This document shows positions 53,327 to 62,469 of a stretch of 64,000 nucleotides of DNA, piece by piece. The position numbers and the translations under genes were made by a program. Numbering within the stretch: the stretch's first letter is position 1; the number at the start of each line of letters is the position of its first letter. The stretch is from Dawidia cretensis. Its GTDB lineage: Bacteria > Bacteroidota > Bacteroidia > Cytophagales > Cyclobacteriaceae. Under the pieces are notes generated by a model. It searched no databases, was not told the DNA's origin, and saw only the letters and a program-made list of their open reading frames with translations. Location of the stretch: assembly GCF_018598175.1 (NCBI RefSeq), contig NZ_JAHESE010000014.1:1-64000 (forward strand), given 5' to 3'.

Positions 53327-55756
53327 ATGACATTAGCCATAAACCATCGTCGCATCATCAGATCCTTGCGGATTGTAGTACTGACGGGATGCTTATTTCA
53401 AACCGCACGCCTGCAGGCCGCGAATGTTACCGCCGTTTCTCCCGAGGCCAATGCGCAGCGGGTCGGTCCGTCATCCGACATTGTCGTGACCTTCGATGGG
53501 GCCATCCCCATGGCAGTCGTACATGGCGCGAACTTTACCGTGAACGGCGCGCAGAGCGGTCGCGTGGCCGGTATATTTACGGGCGGCGGTACCACCACTG
53601 TCACCTTCAATCCTACACGCGACTTTTATGCCGGTGAGGTAGTGACCGTTACGCTCACAGCGGGTCTGGGCCTGCCGTTGTCCGGATATACCTGGCAGTT
53701 TACCGTGGTTTCTGCTGCCGTAGTGCCCGCATTCGTGACGATTCCCGCCATCGAAACAAATGCCCAAAGTGCGCATGATGTTTACCCGGTAGACCTGGAT
53801 GGCGATGGCGACCTCGACATGCTGGCGACGGGCCTGAATAATAATCTCGTGTCATGGTACGAAAATGACGGCTCGCAAACGCTCATTCCCCATCAAATTA
53901 CTCCCACAGGCTCAACCTCGCCTACGTCCCTTCGCGCCGCCGATCTGGATGATGATGGCGATGTGGACATCGTGCTCACCTCCCCCTGGGACAGCAAACT
54001 TATCTGGTTAGAAAATAACGGGGCGCAGGTGTTTACCCCCCGTACACTCGCGTCTGGAGAGCCGGTTTCATTTGTCTATACCGCCGACGTGGATGGCGAC
54101 GGCGATACAGATGTGCTCGCGGCCTGCGAAACAGTTAATAAGATCGTTTTGTACAGAAATGACGGGGCCGGAGTATTTACCGCCCAAACTCTCGCGACGG
54201 GCGTCGTGGGCGTGAATTGCTTGCAAGCCGCTGACATGGATGGCGATGGCGATCTTGACTTGGTGTCATCCGGTTATGTGTTGAATAATGGTAACGTTGC
54301 CTGGCATGAGAATCGCCAGGCTGCGGGCTTTACCTCTTATACCATCAGCACCACGGTGCGATATCCAAGATGGGTATATGCCACGGATCTGGATAGCGAT
54401 GGCGACATGGATGTGATCTCTAACAGTGACTCCTCGGGTGAGAGCTTCTGGCATGAAAATGACGGATCACAAACATTTATCATTCATAACGCCATCACGC
54501 TGGGGGGAATTTACTCTGGCGGACGGGCCATCGAGGCCTCCGATATCGACGGTGATGGCGACATGGACCTGATCGGGTGGAGCTCAAACGCCAATCGGAT
54601 TATATGGTACGAAAATAATGGAGCGGAAGTGTTTACCGGCCGTGTTGTGTCAACGGGCGCCGTAGATTATATGATGACAATTCGTGCCGCCGATATGGAT
54701 AATGACGGCGACATGGATATCATGGCGGCCTCCCTCAATAACGGTAGAATATTCTGGTTCCCGAACAGCGCCGTGCCGGTGGCCAATCATGTACCATCCT
54801 TTACAAAAGACGCCGAGCTTGTTTGGATCTATGAAGACGATCCACTCGCCGACAACCCGTTGACAATAGCCACAAACATCTCCGCCGGACCGCCCAGCGA
54901 GTCCAGTCAAACCCTGGCCTTTCTGGTGAGCAACAGCAACCCGGCATTGTTCTCCATACAACCTGCCATCGACGCCATGGGAAAATTCCTGGTTCAATCC
55001 GCCCCGAATGCCTGGGGTGACGCCACCGTAACGGTTGTATTGAAAGACAATGGCGGCACCGCACACGGCGGCGTGGATCAAAGCGCACCTGTAACCTTTG
55101 TGGTCAGCATCCAGCCGGTGAACGATGCACCGCTGATAGACGCCGTAGAAGACATCACTCTTGTAGCAGGTAGCTCACCCGTTGAGCTCACACTCACAGG
55201 GCTCCATCCCGGCCCCAACGAAGACCACCAGCACCTGACAGTAGCAGCCTCTTCCGACACGCGCTTACTGCTGCCCAACCCGTCGGTTACCCTGCACGAC
55301 GACGGTACCGCGACAGTGTCACTGATACCTGCCGCTGCCAGCACCGTAACCGTCACCATCGTAGTCCGCGACGACGGCGGCACGCTGCGTGGCGGCGACG
55401 ATGAAACCACTATTACCTTCACCGTAACCATAGCCCCAGAGCCGGGGACAGACGACCCTCACACCGTTTTCCTCCCCACGCTGTTTTCTCCGAACGGCGA
55501 CGGCGCCAACGACGCGCTTTGCGTACGCACCGCCGATGTTGCCGACATACGCTTTAGCGTATACAGCGCCGACGGCCACGAAGTCTTCCAAACAACCGAC
55601 ATCACCGAAGCTACCGAACGAGGCTGGAACGGCCGCTACCAGGGCCGCGACATGCCCGCCGGTACCTACACCTGGACTCTCCAGGGCCACTTCACCGACG
55701 GTAAGCCCCTAACCGTCAGCAAACACGCCTACGGCCAGGTAGTACTCCTCCGGTAA
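53327..55756 (+). CDS. FG-GAP repeat protein with CHU_C (type IX secretion type B) C-terminal domain
   Basis: 809 residues, exported (VVLTGCLFQTARLQA). Order: bacterial Ig-like Big_5 domain (about 33-128: VTAVSPEANAQRVGPSSDIVVTF), seven calcium-type FG-GAP blades (about 150-485: DLDGDGDLD, DLDDDGDVD, DVDGDGDTD, DMDGDGDLD, DLDSDGDMD, DIDGDGDMD, DMDNDGDMD), cadherin-like stretches (about 490-700, with QPVNDAPLIDAVEDI), and CHU_C (about 715-809: LPTLFSPNGDGANDALCVR ... GWNGRYQGRDMPAGTYTW). Expected to be a large surface protein or adhesin, secreted through the type IX route with its PorP/SprF partner. Confidence 0.92.
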   Translation: MTLAINHRRIIRSLRIVVLTGCLFQTARLQAANVTAVSPEANAQRVGPSSDIVVTFDGAIPMAVVHGANFTVNGAQSGRVAGIFTGGGTTTVTFNPTRDFYAGEVVTVTLTAGLGLPLSGYTWQFTVVSAAVVPAFVTIPAIETNAQSAHDVYPVDLDGDGDLDMLATGLNNNLVSWYENDGSQTLIPHQITPTGSTSPTSLRAADLDDDGDVDIVLTSPWDSKLIWLENNGAQVFTPRTLASGEPVSFVYTADVDGDGDTDVLAACETVNKIVLYRNDGAGVFTAQTLATGVVGVNCLQAADMDGDGDLDLVSSGYVLNNGNVAWHENRQAAGFTSYTISTTVRYPRWVYATDLDSDGDMDVISNSDSSGESFWHENDGSQTFIIHNAITLGGIYSGGRAIEASDIDGDGDMDLIGWSSNANRIIWYENNGAEVFTGRVVSTGAVDYMMTIRAADMDNDGDMDIMAASLNNGRIFWFPNSAVPVANHVPSFTKDAELVWIYEDDPLADNPLTIATNISAGPPSESSQTLAFLVSNSNPALFSIQPAIDAMGKFLVQSAPNAWGDATVTVVLKDNGGTAHGGVDQSAPVTFVVSIQPVNDAPLIDAVEDITLVAGSSPVELTLTGLHPGPNEDHQHLTVAASSDTRLLLPNPSVTLHDDGTATVSLIPAAASTVTVTIVVRDDGGTLRGGDDETTITFTVTIAPEPGTDDPHTVFLPTLFSPNGDGANDALCVRTADVADIRFSVYSADGHEVFQTTDITEATERGWNGRYQGRDMPAGTYTWTLQGHFTDGKPLTVSKHAYGQVVLLR

Positions 55757-55818
55757 CCCGCCACGGTAGCCGGTACCGGTGTTACGTGACTTTATAGTCA
55801 GAACAGGATTGAAAGAAT

Positions 55819-56214
55819 ATGAAAGCAATTACTGTTCTGACTATATACGTGCTACTATCCGCTGTGCCAACACTGGCTCAGGAACAAGATTCTACCAGTA
55901 AAATAATTTGCATTGTTGAGCACCCTGCACAATTTCCCGGTGGAGTAGGGGAGTATAAGAAATTTGTAAAGAAGAATGTAAAATACCCGGGGCATGGACG
56001 ACTGTGTATTGAGGGATCTGTATATATTGGATTTACAGTCCATCCGGATGGATCTTTGACAGATTTTGCCGTTGTGAAGGGAATTTGTACGGAGTGCGAT
56101 GAAAACGCGATGGAAGCTTTGAAGAAGATGCCCCGCTGGATACCGGCAACTACGAGCGACGAAAGAAAACCTATTAAGATCCGCATGACGGTGCCCGTAA
56201 AGTTTGGGCTGTGA
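55819..56214 (+). CDS. Secreted TonB C-terminal-domain protein
   Basis: 131 residues. Signal peptide (AITVLTIYVLLSAVPTLAQ), then directly a TonB C-terminal domain: HPAQFPGGVGEYKKFVKKNVKYP, GSVYIGFTVHPDGSLTDFAVVKG and ENAMEALKKMPRWIPA, with an extra cysteine pair (GICTECDEN). There is no proline-rich spanner or membrane anchor beyond the signal sequence, so it cannot be an energy transducer in the usual way; perhaps a periplasmic binding module. Follows the CHU_C gene by 62 bases. Confidence 0.88.
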   Translation: MKAITVLTIYVLLSAVPTLAQEQDSTSKIICIVEHPAQFPGGVGEYKKFVKKNVKYPGHGRLCIEGSVYIGFTVHPDGSLTDFAVVKGICTECDENAMEALKKMPRWIPATTSDERKPIKIRMTVPVKFGL

Positions 56215-56247
56215 TGCTGCGTGGGTGGTGGAATTCACTAACCGGTT

Positions 56248-57111
56248 TTATCCACGCAAATGCGTGATCAGTCCTGAAACATCTTTGTCGCCTTTGCCTT
56301 CGGCAATCATTTCTTCAAAGTGTGCTCTTACTAATTCCGCTAGCGGTAGCTTGACTCCCAACGCCGCGGCGGTCTCTTGTGCGAGGCGTAGATCTTTGTT
56401 GGCCAGTGCGGTCGCAAAACCGTTGGGAACGTCGCTTTCCTGCACGATCAGGGTTCCGTAGTTCTTGAACACGGGGGCGCCGTAGATGGTGTTCAGCATG
56501 GTGTCCAGAAAGGCTGCTTTATCAATACCAGCTTTCTCCGCCATCAGCATTACTTCGCTCAACATCTCCACTACTGTGAAGACCATGAAGTTTAGCATCA
56601 GCTTCACTGTGTGGGCTGTGCCGGGCTCAGCGCCAAAGTCGAAGCTTCGCTGGCCGATGGCCGCGACGATCGGAGCGATCAGTGTCTTTGCTCCGGCATC
56701 ACCTGACAGCAGGATGGACAATTGTCGTGCCGCAGCAGCCGGTGGGCGACCCATCACCGGGGAGGCTACGTAGTGCACACCACGGGTGCGACAGCGGTCG
56801 GCGAGGGTCTGGGCAGTTTCCGCTTTGATGGTGCTGAGGGAGAGGAACACTGTGCCGGGTTGGAGCGAGGGGAGTATCTGGTCAACGACGGCGGTTACGG
56901 CGGCATCGTCACTGAGCATGGTCATGACGACGGCGGCGGATGATGCGGCTGCTATAGGTGTTTGGGCGACACGGCCGCCCAGGGTCACGAGGTCGCGGAG
57001 CTTTTCGGGCGTGCGGTTATACAGGCTTACAGGGAAGCCTTGCTCGATGAGGTTTTTGGCAATAGGGTAGCCCATGTTGCCAAGCCCGATAAATCCAATG
57101 CTGGGGTTCAT
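56248..57111 (-). CDS. NAD(P)-dependent beta-hydroxyacid dehydrogenase
   Basis: 287 residues of the 3-hydroxyisobutyrate / 6-phosphogluconate dehydrogenase superfamily. NAD loop FIGLGNMGYPIAKNL (residues 7-21), substrate-binding VASPVMGRPPAAA near 115-127 (the usual D-A-P-V-S-G is S-P-V-M-G), and catalytic lysine K170 with N174 in TVKLMLNF. Arginine 33 in YNRTPEK suggests NADP preference. May act on small hydroxyacids or succinic semialdehyde-like substrates. Monocistronic. Confidence 0.92.
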   Translation of the reverse strand: MNPSIGFIGLGNMGYPIAKNLIEQGFPVSLYNRTPEKLRDLVTLGGRVAQTPIAAASSAAVVMTMLSDDAAVTAVVDQILPSLQPGTVFLSLSTIKAETAQTLADRCRTRGVHYVASPVMGRPPAAAARQLSILLSGDAGAKTLIAPIVAAIGQRSFDFGAEPGTAHTVKLMLNFMVFTVVEMLSEVMLMAEKAGIDKAAFLDTMLNTIYGAPVFKNYGTLIVQESDVPNGFATALANKDLRLAQETAAALGVKLPLAELVRAHFEEMIAEGKGDKDVSGLITHLRG

Positions 57112-57313
57112 AGTAGTATCTCTGAATTGTTATGCACGCACGGTTGCGGATACACGCTTGCCAAGGTACGGATCATTTTGGGAGCGGAAAAGGTTGTGCG
57201 AACATGCGTTTCGTCTTTAGTCGCCGAAGGCAGGACTCTTTCCGGCAAATTTTGTATATTCACTAACTTCCTTTTTTAAGATTCACTTCATCACGTTAAA
57301 AATTAATAATGTT

Positions 57314-58408
57314 ATGCTCAAGACAAGATTAATCTACCTATTGATGATTATGATGTGCTCTGCCGTCCTGCTGTCCTGTTCAGATGATAGCGGCGAGCAC
57401 CCGGACCCCGATCCTGATCCCGGTCCGGTAGACGAGAGCGATGCGAAGGCGATTGTGACGTTTACGTTTGCCGACTTCGACCCGCCAATACCGGGTACGA
57501 TCAATGAACCTGCGAAGACCATCGCCGTCACCGTGCCCCAGGAACTTACCGACATCACGGCACTGACTCCGACCATCACGGTTTCGGAAGGGGCGACCAT
57601 TTCACCGGCGTCGGGTGTTGTACAAGATTTTACAAACCCGGTGACGTATACCGTCACAGCCGAGGATGCGAGTACGCAGCAGTACGTCGTGACGGTGACC
57701 TCCGTATCGGTGGTGGAATGCCTGCCGTCAAAGTTGCCGGCATTCCTGGGGAGGATGAACGTGTATTATACCGATGATCCGTTAGGAATCGACTATACGG
57801 AGTTTTTCTCAGAATTCGATCCGAACGAAGATTATACCGCCTTTTACGGATATACCAGCGGCCAGCTGGTTTGGATTGAATTTTACAGGTACCTGGATGA
57901 TATCGAGCGCAAGGTCCAACGAACTACGTTTACCTACCCGACAGCCGGCGTGATCGTCGAGTCGAGATATTCATATAATTATCAGTCGAGCGACAACCCG
58001 CCGGCAGTCCTGGTGGGCAAGAATAGATACTATAAGACCGGCGATCAGATCACCGAAATGGAGCTGATCAATACGTCCGATCAGGTCACAGGGACCCTTA
58101 TTTATCACTATAATGCAGCCGGCAACATCACATATCAGGAATACAAAGCGCCGGGCGGATCTCCTGTCTTCTCGCAATCCTATGAATATGATACTGCGGT
58201 GAACGTGTACCGGTTAACCGGGTTGACGGGATCGTACTGGCAGTACTACATGCCCGAAAACAACATGAGCCGGAACAACGTGACGCTGATCAACATTCCC
58301 GATATTGGGGAGGAGACCTTCGAGTATACCTATGATGAAAACAAGCTGCCATTAACGCGTTCGAGGGAGGGGCTGCCGGAAGAGGAATATGAATATCCTT
58401 GCGACTAA
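57314..58408 (+). CDS. Lipoprotein with DUF5018-like domain
   Basis: 364 residues. Lipobox LLSC with cysteine 22, then a D/P-rich spacer (EHPDPDPDPGPVDESD). Residues about 43-135 match the DUF5018-type surface domain: IVTFTFADFDPPIPGTINEPAKTIAVTVP, then L-T-P-T-I-T-V-S-E-G-A-T-I-S-P, closing YTVTAEDASTQQYVVTV. The remaining 230 residues are tyrosine-rich beta strands of the kind seen in RHS/YD-like surface proteins (TFTYPTAGVIVESRYSYNYQ). Probably a cell-surface binding protein. Its stop overlaps the stop of the convergent glycosyltransferase by four bases. Confidence 0.78.
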   Translation: MLKTRLIYLLMIMMCSAVLLSCSDDSGEHPDPDPDPGPVDESDAKAIVTFTFADFDPPIPGTINEPAKTIAVTVPQELTDITALTPTITVSEGATISPASGVVQDFTNPVTYTVTAEDASTQQYVVTVTSVSVVECLPSKLPAFLGRMNVYYTDDPLGIDYTEFFSEFDPNEDYTAFYGYTSGQLVWIEFYRYLDDIERKVQRTTFTYPTAGVIVESRYSYNYQSSDNPPAVLVGKNRYYKTGDQITEMELINTSDQVTGTLIYHYNAAGNITYQEYKAPGGSPVFSQSYEYDTAVNVYRLTGLTGSYWQYYMPENNMSRNNVTLINIPDIGEETFEYTYDENKLPLTRSREGLPEEEYEYPCD

Positions 58409-59544
58409 GACTGTGTCACGGTGTCGCGGTACAGGTCTTCCACCCGACGAATCATTGTCGTGGCCGAGAACTCTTCACGCACCAGACGCTGTCCCTTCTC
58501 TGCTGCTTGCGCGCGTACGTCGGGATGCCGGCAGAGATATGCCAACGTGTTGGCCATTTGCTGCGGGTCTTCGGGGGGGATAAAATAACCGGTGGATTTG
58601 TCGGATACGATTTCTTTGTTGCCGTCTACGCTGCTGCAGACGACGCATTTGTTCATGGCCATGGCTTCCAGCAAGCCAATGGAAAATCCTTCCCACCACG
58701 ATGGCAGGCAGAAGATGTCTAACGCTTTCAGGATTGCGGGTACGTCGCTGCGGAATTTGATGAATATGATCGTCTCCAGCAAGTTAAGTTCGGTGGCCAG
58801 TGCGAGCGCTTCGTCTTTCATGTCGCCGTCGCCCACCATCAGTACTTTACTATTCTGGATGTCTTTTTTGAGCAGCGCGATGGCACGAATGAAATTGAGC
58901 GGGTTCTTTTGGTAGGTCACCCGTGAGATATAGCCGATCAGAATCTCGTCGGGACGGATGCCATACTCCTGTCGAACATCAGAGTGTGTACGCGTGGGGT
59001 CGAATTTGTTGAGGTCGACGCCATTGTGAATCACCATTGATTTCTTCAGACCGAAGAGCTTCTTTCCATCCGCTTCGTTGCTGTTGGAAACGCAGATGTT
59101 GCGGGCTGCCTGCCGGGTGATAAACTTCTCGGTATAGAGACGGGTATAGTAGGTTGTTTTGGACTGCGTTTTATGAAACGACCAGCCGTGCACAGTATAT
59201 AACAACGGGAGGTTTAGGGCACGGGTAGACCAGAACAGGTTGGACGCGGCACGGGTGCCGTGGGCATGGACAATGTCGGGCGCGGTGTCGCGCAGAAACT
59301 GTTTTACTTTACCCCACACACGCACGTCAAAGGGCGTGGTGGTGGGAATAACCTGTACGGGGGTATTCATGGCCTGAAGGCGGTCAATCATTTCGCCGTC
59401 GGTGAAGCTGAGTACAACGGGTTCGACCAGGGATTTGTCAAACCCTCTTACCAGCTCCAGTACGTGTGATTCACCGCCTCCGACCTGACCCTGCCGGATC
59501 GAAAGAAGCACCTTCAGCGGTCGCTTCAGGACTTTTTGGTCCAT
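58405..59544 (-). CDS. Family 4 (GT-B) glycosyltransferase
   Basis: 379 residues. N-terminal acceptor domain (LLSIRQGQVGGGESHVLELV) and C-terminal donor domain with EILIGYISRVTYQKNPLNFIRA, MVGDGDMKDEAL and the E-x7-E motif (WEGFSIGLLEAMAMNKCVV). Retaining transferase using an NDP-sugar; builds part of a surface or capsular polymer. Last gene of a minus-strand operon; overlaps the epimerase gene by 19 bases. Confidence 0.93.
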   Translation of the reverse strand: MDQKVLKRPLKVLLSIRQGQVGGGESHVLELVRGFDKSLVEPVVLSFTDGEMIDRLQAMNTPVQVIPTTTPFDVRVWGKVKQFLRDTAPDIVHAHGTRAASNLFWSTRALNLPLLYTVHGWSFHKTQSKTTYYTRLYTEKFITRQAARNICVSNSNEADGKKLFGLKKSMVIHNGVDLNKFDPTRTHSDVRQEYGIRPDEILIGYISRVTYQKNPLNFIRAIALLKKDIQNSKVLMVGDGDMKDEALALATELNLLETIIFIKFRSDVPAILKALDIFCLPSWWEGFSIGLLEAMAMNKCVVCSSVDGNKEIVSDKSTGYFIPPEDPQQMANTLAYLCRHPDVRAQAAEKGQRLVREEFSATTMIRRVEDLYRDTVTQS

Positions 59545-60524
59545 CCTTCCGGCAGGTTTTTATTGATCTCGATGTTGCCAAACTCCTGGCTTGCACGGCT
59601 GCCTACTTTCTTCGCCCAGGCGGCCATTTTGCCAATGCCTGCGTCGAGTGTTACAGGATCACCGGTCTTGAAGACGCGGTGGCTCTTCTCGTGGCTGGAG
59701 TATGCGTGCAATACTTCTTTGCGCGCCTGCAGGTGTTTTACATTCGGTTTTGCGTCGAGGTGTTTGCTCACTACGTCCACCAGCTCGTTGATGGTATAGG
59801 GCTTGTCTGCACCGATGTTAAATACTTCGTTGTAGGCTTCTTTTACGTCGACACATTTGGCGATCGGAATGGCCACGTCGTCGATGTAGCTGAAGGCGCG
59901 GGTTTGTGTACCATCACCGAATATGGTCATTGGCAGGTTCTGCATGATCTGGTTCATGAAGATACCGATCACGTTGCGGTATTTGTCGCCGATGTTTTGG
60001 TTCTCGCCGTATACGTTGTGCGGACGGAATACTACATAATTGAGACCGAACATTTCGTGGGCGGCCTTGAGGTCAAGCTCTACAGCGTATTTTGACACAC
60101 CGTACGGATCTTCCGGGGTAGGCACCATGTCTTCGGTCATCGGCACCTGGCCGGGGCCGTATACCGCGATGGAAGAGGTAAAGACAAAGCATTTTACATC
60201 GTGTTTTACCGACTCGTTGATCAGGTTGACGCTGCCGATCAGGTTGTTGTTATAGTTGAAGCGACGGATGAAGTGCGACAGACCTTCGGCGGCATATGCT
60301 GCCAGGTGGTATACATAGTCAAATTTGTGCTCGGCAAACAGCTTCGAGATGAGTTGTTCGTCGGTAATAGAGCCCTTTATAAACGTGGCGCCAGCGGGAA
60401 TATGGTCTTCAAAACCGCCGCTGAGGTCGTCGAGAACGATGACCTGGTGACCGGCAGCCAGGCAATGTCTGGCAACGTGTGAACCGATGAAGCCGGCTCC
60501 GCCGGTGATGAGTGATTTAGCCAT
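59526..60524 (-). CDS. NAD-dependent NDP-sugar epimerase/dehydratase
   Basis: 332 residues of the extended SDR group. NAD loop GGAGFIGSHV, catalytic S in TSSIAVYG, Y-x3-K in YGVSKYAVE, and FRPHNVYGENQ typical of sugar epimerases. Probably supplies an activated sugar, for example UDP-galactose or UDP-GalNAc, to the neighbouring glycosyltransferases. Distinct from the galE at 44646. Confidence 0.92.
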   Translation of the reverse strand: MAKSLITGGAGFIGSHVARHCLAAGHQVIVLDDLSGGFEDHIPAGATFIKGSITDEQLISKLFAEHKFDYVYHLAAYAAEGLSHFIRRFNYNNNLIGSVNLINESVKHDVKCFVFTSSIAVYGPGQVPMTEDMVPTPEDPYGVSKYAVELDLKAAHEMFGLNYVVFRPHNVYGENQNIGDKYRNVIGIFMNQIMQNLPMTIFGDGTQTRAFSYIDDVAIPIAKCVDVKEAYNEVFNIGADKPYTINELVDVVSKHLDAKPNVKHLQARKEVLHAYSSHEKSHRVFKTGDPVTLDAGIGKMAAWAKKVGSRASQEFGNIEINKNLPEGWTKKS

Positions 60525-60562
60525 AATAAGGAAATGGTAAGAGTTATATTAAAATACTGTTG

Positions 60563-62455
60563 TTATAGCCATTTGTCTTTCCACATCTGGAAGATCAGGA
60601 TGTTCCAGAGCTTCTGGTGGTTTACCTGGGCGCCGCTCAAATAGCGATCGCGTAATGCGATGATCGGTGCCGGGTTAAAGAAGTCGCCCTTCTTTAAGTT
60701 TTCTTCGCTGAGGTAATGCAGGAAGTAATCTTTTAATTCCTGGCGGAACCATACGGTCAGCGGCGCGATGAAGGGCTTCTTCGGCCGGTCCATCAGTGCC
60801 TTGTCCACATGCCGGTGTACGATGTCACGCAAGATCACTTTCTTTTCCTTGCCATGTATTTTGTACGACGACGGGAGCCGCGATACAAACTCGATGAGGC
60901 GGTGGTCGAGGAAGGGCTCGCGTCCTTCCAGGCCTACGGACATCGTGGCGCGGTCTACTTTTACCAGGTTATTGTCAACCAGGAACGTGCGATAATCGAT
61001 GGCCAGCATTTTGTTGAAGGCATCGTTGTTATCGAGCATGTCCTTTTCCAGGTCGAAGTCTGTCGGTGGCAGCAGGAAACTGTGCTTGAGGTAACGCTTC
61101 AGCTCGCTGCCGGTGATATAGTGACTGATCTGCTTCAGCGCCGTCAACGGATTGCCTGAGCGCCAGATCTCGGATACTTTCTCGTAGCGTGTCGAGAAGT
61201 TATATTGGTCTTTCAGGTACGGCAACTTCTCCGGATTTACCATGCTCATAACCCCGGCCAGGGTGCGCTGCACCGGCTTGGGTAACTGCGAGGTGAGCTC
61301 GACGGACTGGATGAATTTATAGTACCCGCCGAAGATCTCGTCGCCGGCATCGCCAGACAATGCTACTTTTACCGACTGGCGCGCCAGCTTGGATACCAGC
61401 ACCGTGGGGACGGTAGAGTTATCGGCAAAGGGCTCGTCGTAGATGTCGGGCAGGGTGGGGATGATGGCGAATGCTTCCGCTGGTGTGCAATAGTGCTCGG
61501 TATGATCCGTACCCAGGAAGTTGGCAATTTTTCTGGCTTCCGGCGCTTCGTCAAATCCTTCGACGTCAAAGCCGATGGTAAAGGTCTTGATCTTTTCGGT
61601 GCGTCCTTTTTGCAGCAAAGCAGCAATGGCTGTACTGTCATAGCCACCGCTCAAAAATACACCCACCGGTACGTCGGATACCATGCGGTATTCGAATGCC
61701 GATTTGAGGAGGCGTTCGGTTTCTTCGATGGCTTCCTCTTTGGAGATTTTCAGCTTCTCCTGGTTGTAGTAGTCGAGCACATTCCAGTACTGGTGCGTTA
61801 CAACGCTGCGCTTTTGCAGGTCGATCTCCAAGTAGTGCCCCGGGCTGAGCTTGGTGGTATTTTTGAAGATGGAATACGGTCCCGGTACATAGTTGTATTG
61901 TAAGTACAGCGCCAGGTGGTTGTAGTCTATTGTCTTTTCAAAGGCCGGGTGACGGTGAAAGCTTTTGAGCTCTGACGAAAACAAGAACAGGTTATTGTGC
62001 CAGTAGTAGAACAGCGGCTTCACGCCCGCCCGATCGCGGTAAACATATACTTTGTTGGTATGGGTGTCGTGCAGCACAAAGGCAAACATGCCGATGAAAC
62101 GTTGCACACAGGCCGGTCCCCAGGTCTTGAAGGCTTTCAGGATAACCTCCGTATCACCACCGCTGATAAACGAATGGCCTTGTGCGATCAGCTCCTGACG
62201 GATTTCCTGGAAATTGTAGATCTCGCCGTTGAAAACAATGCCAAGGTTCTCAAAGAACATGGGTTGGTGGCCGAGTGGCGAAAGGTCCAGGATAGACAGG
62301 CGCCGTTGCCCGAGGCCGAGCGTATAGTTGTCGTGTTGTACGACGTGATAGCCGGAGTCATCAGGACCGCGGTGGGTAAGACAGTCGACCATGCCGACGA
62401 GTACGTCGCGGCCGCTCTTGCCCGTAAAGTCGATAAAGCCACTAATGCCACACAT
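60563..62455 (-). CDS. asnB: Asparagine synthase (glutamine-hydrolysing)
   Basis: 630 residues. Nucleophile C2 (MCGISGF) and glutaminase motifs (RGPDDSG, LGQRRLSILD, FNGEIYN), then the ATP-pyrophosphatase loop SGGYDSTAIAALL in the synthase half. In polysaccharide clusters such AsnB proteins may amidate sugar carboxyl groups instead of aspartate; its position between glycosyltransferase and epimerase genes suggests that here. 14 bases after the family 2 glycosyltransferase. Confidence 0.94.
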   Translation of the reverse strand: MCGISGFIDFTGKSGRDVLVGMVDCLTHRGPDDSGYHVVQHDNYTLGLGQRRLSILDLSPLGHQPMFFENLGIVFNGEIYNFQEIRQELIAQGHSFISGGDTEVILKAFKTWGPACVQRFIGMFAFVLHDTHTNKVYVYRDRAGVKPLFYYWHNNLFLFSSELKSFHRHPAFEKTIDYNHLALYLQYNYVPGPYSIFKNTTKLSPGHYLEIDLQKRSVVTHQYWNVLDYYNQEKLKISKEEAIEETERLLKSAFEYRMVSDVPVGVFLSGGYDSTAIAALLQKGRTEKIKTFTIGFDVEGFDEAPEARKIANFLGTDHTEHYCTPAEAFAIIPTLPDIYDEPFADNSTVPTVLVSKLARQSVKVALSGDAGDEIFGGYYKFIQSVELTSQLPKPVQRTLAGVMSMVNPEKLPYLKDQYNFSTRYEKVSEIWRSGNPLTALKQISHYITGSELKRYLKHSFLLPPTDFDLEKDMLDNNDAFNKMLAIDYRTFLVDNNLVKVDRATMSVGLEGREPFLDHRLIEFVSRLPSSYKIHGKEKKVILRDIVHRHVDKALMDRPKKPFIAPLTVWFRQELKDYFLHYLSEENLKKGDFFNPAPIIALRDRYLSGAQVNHQKLWNILIFQMWKDKWL

Positions 62456-62469
62456 GTTGCCGAAGAGGG

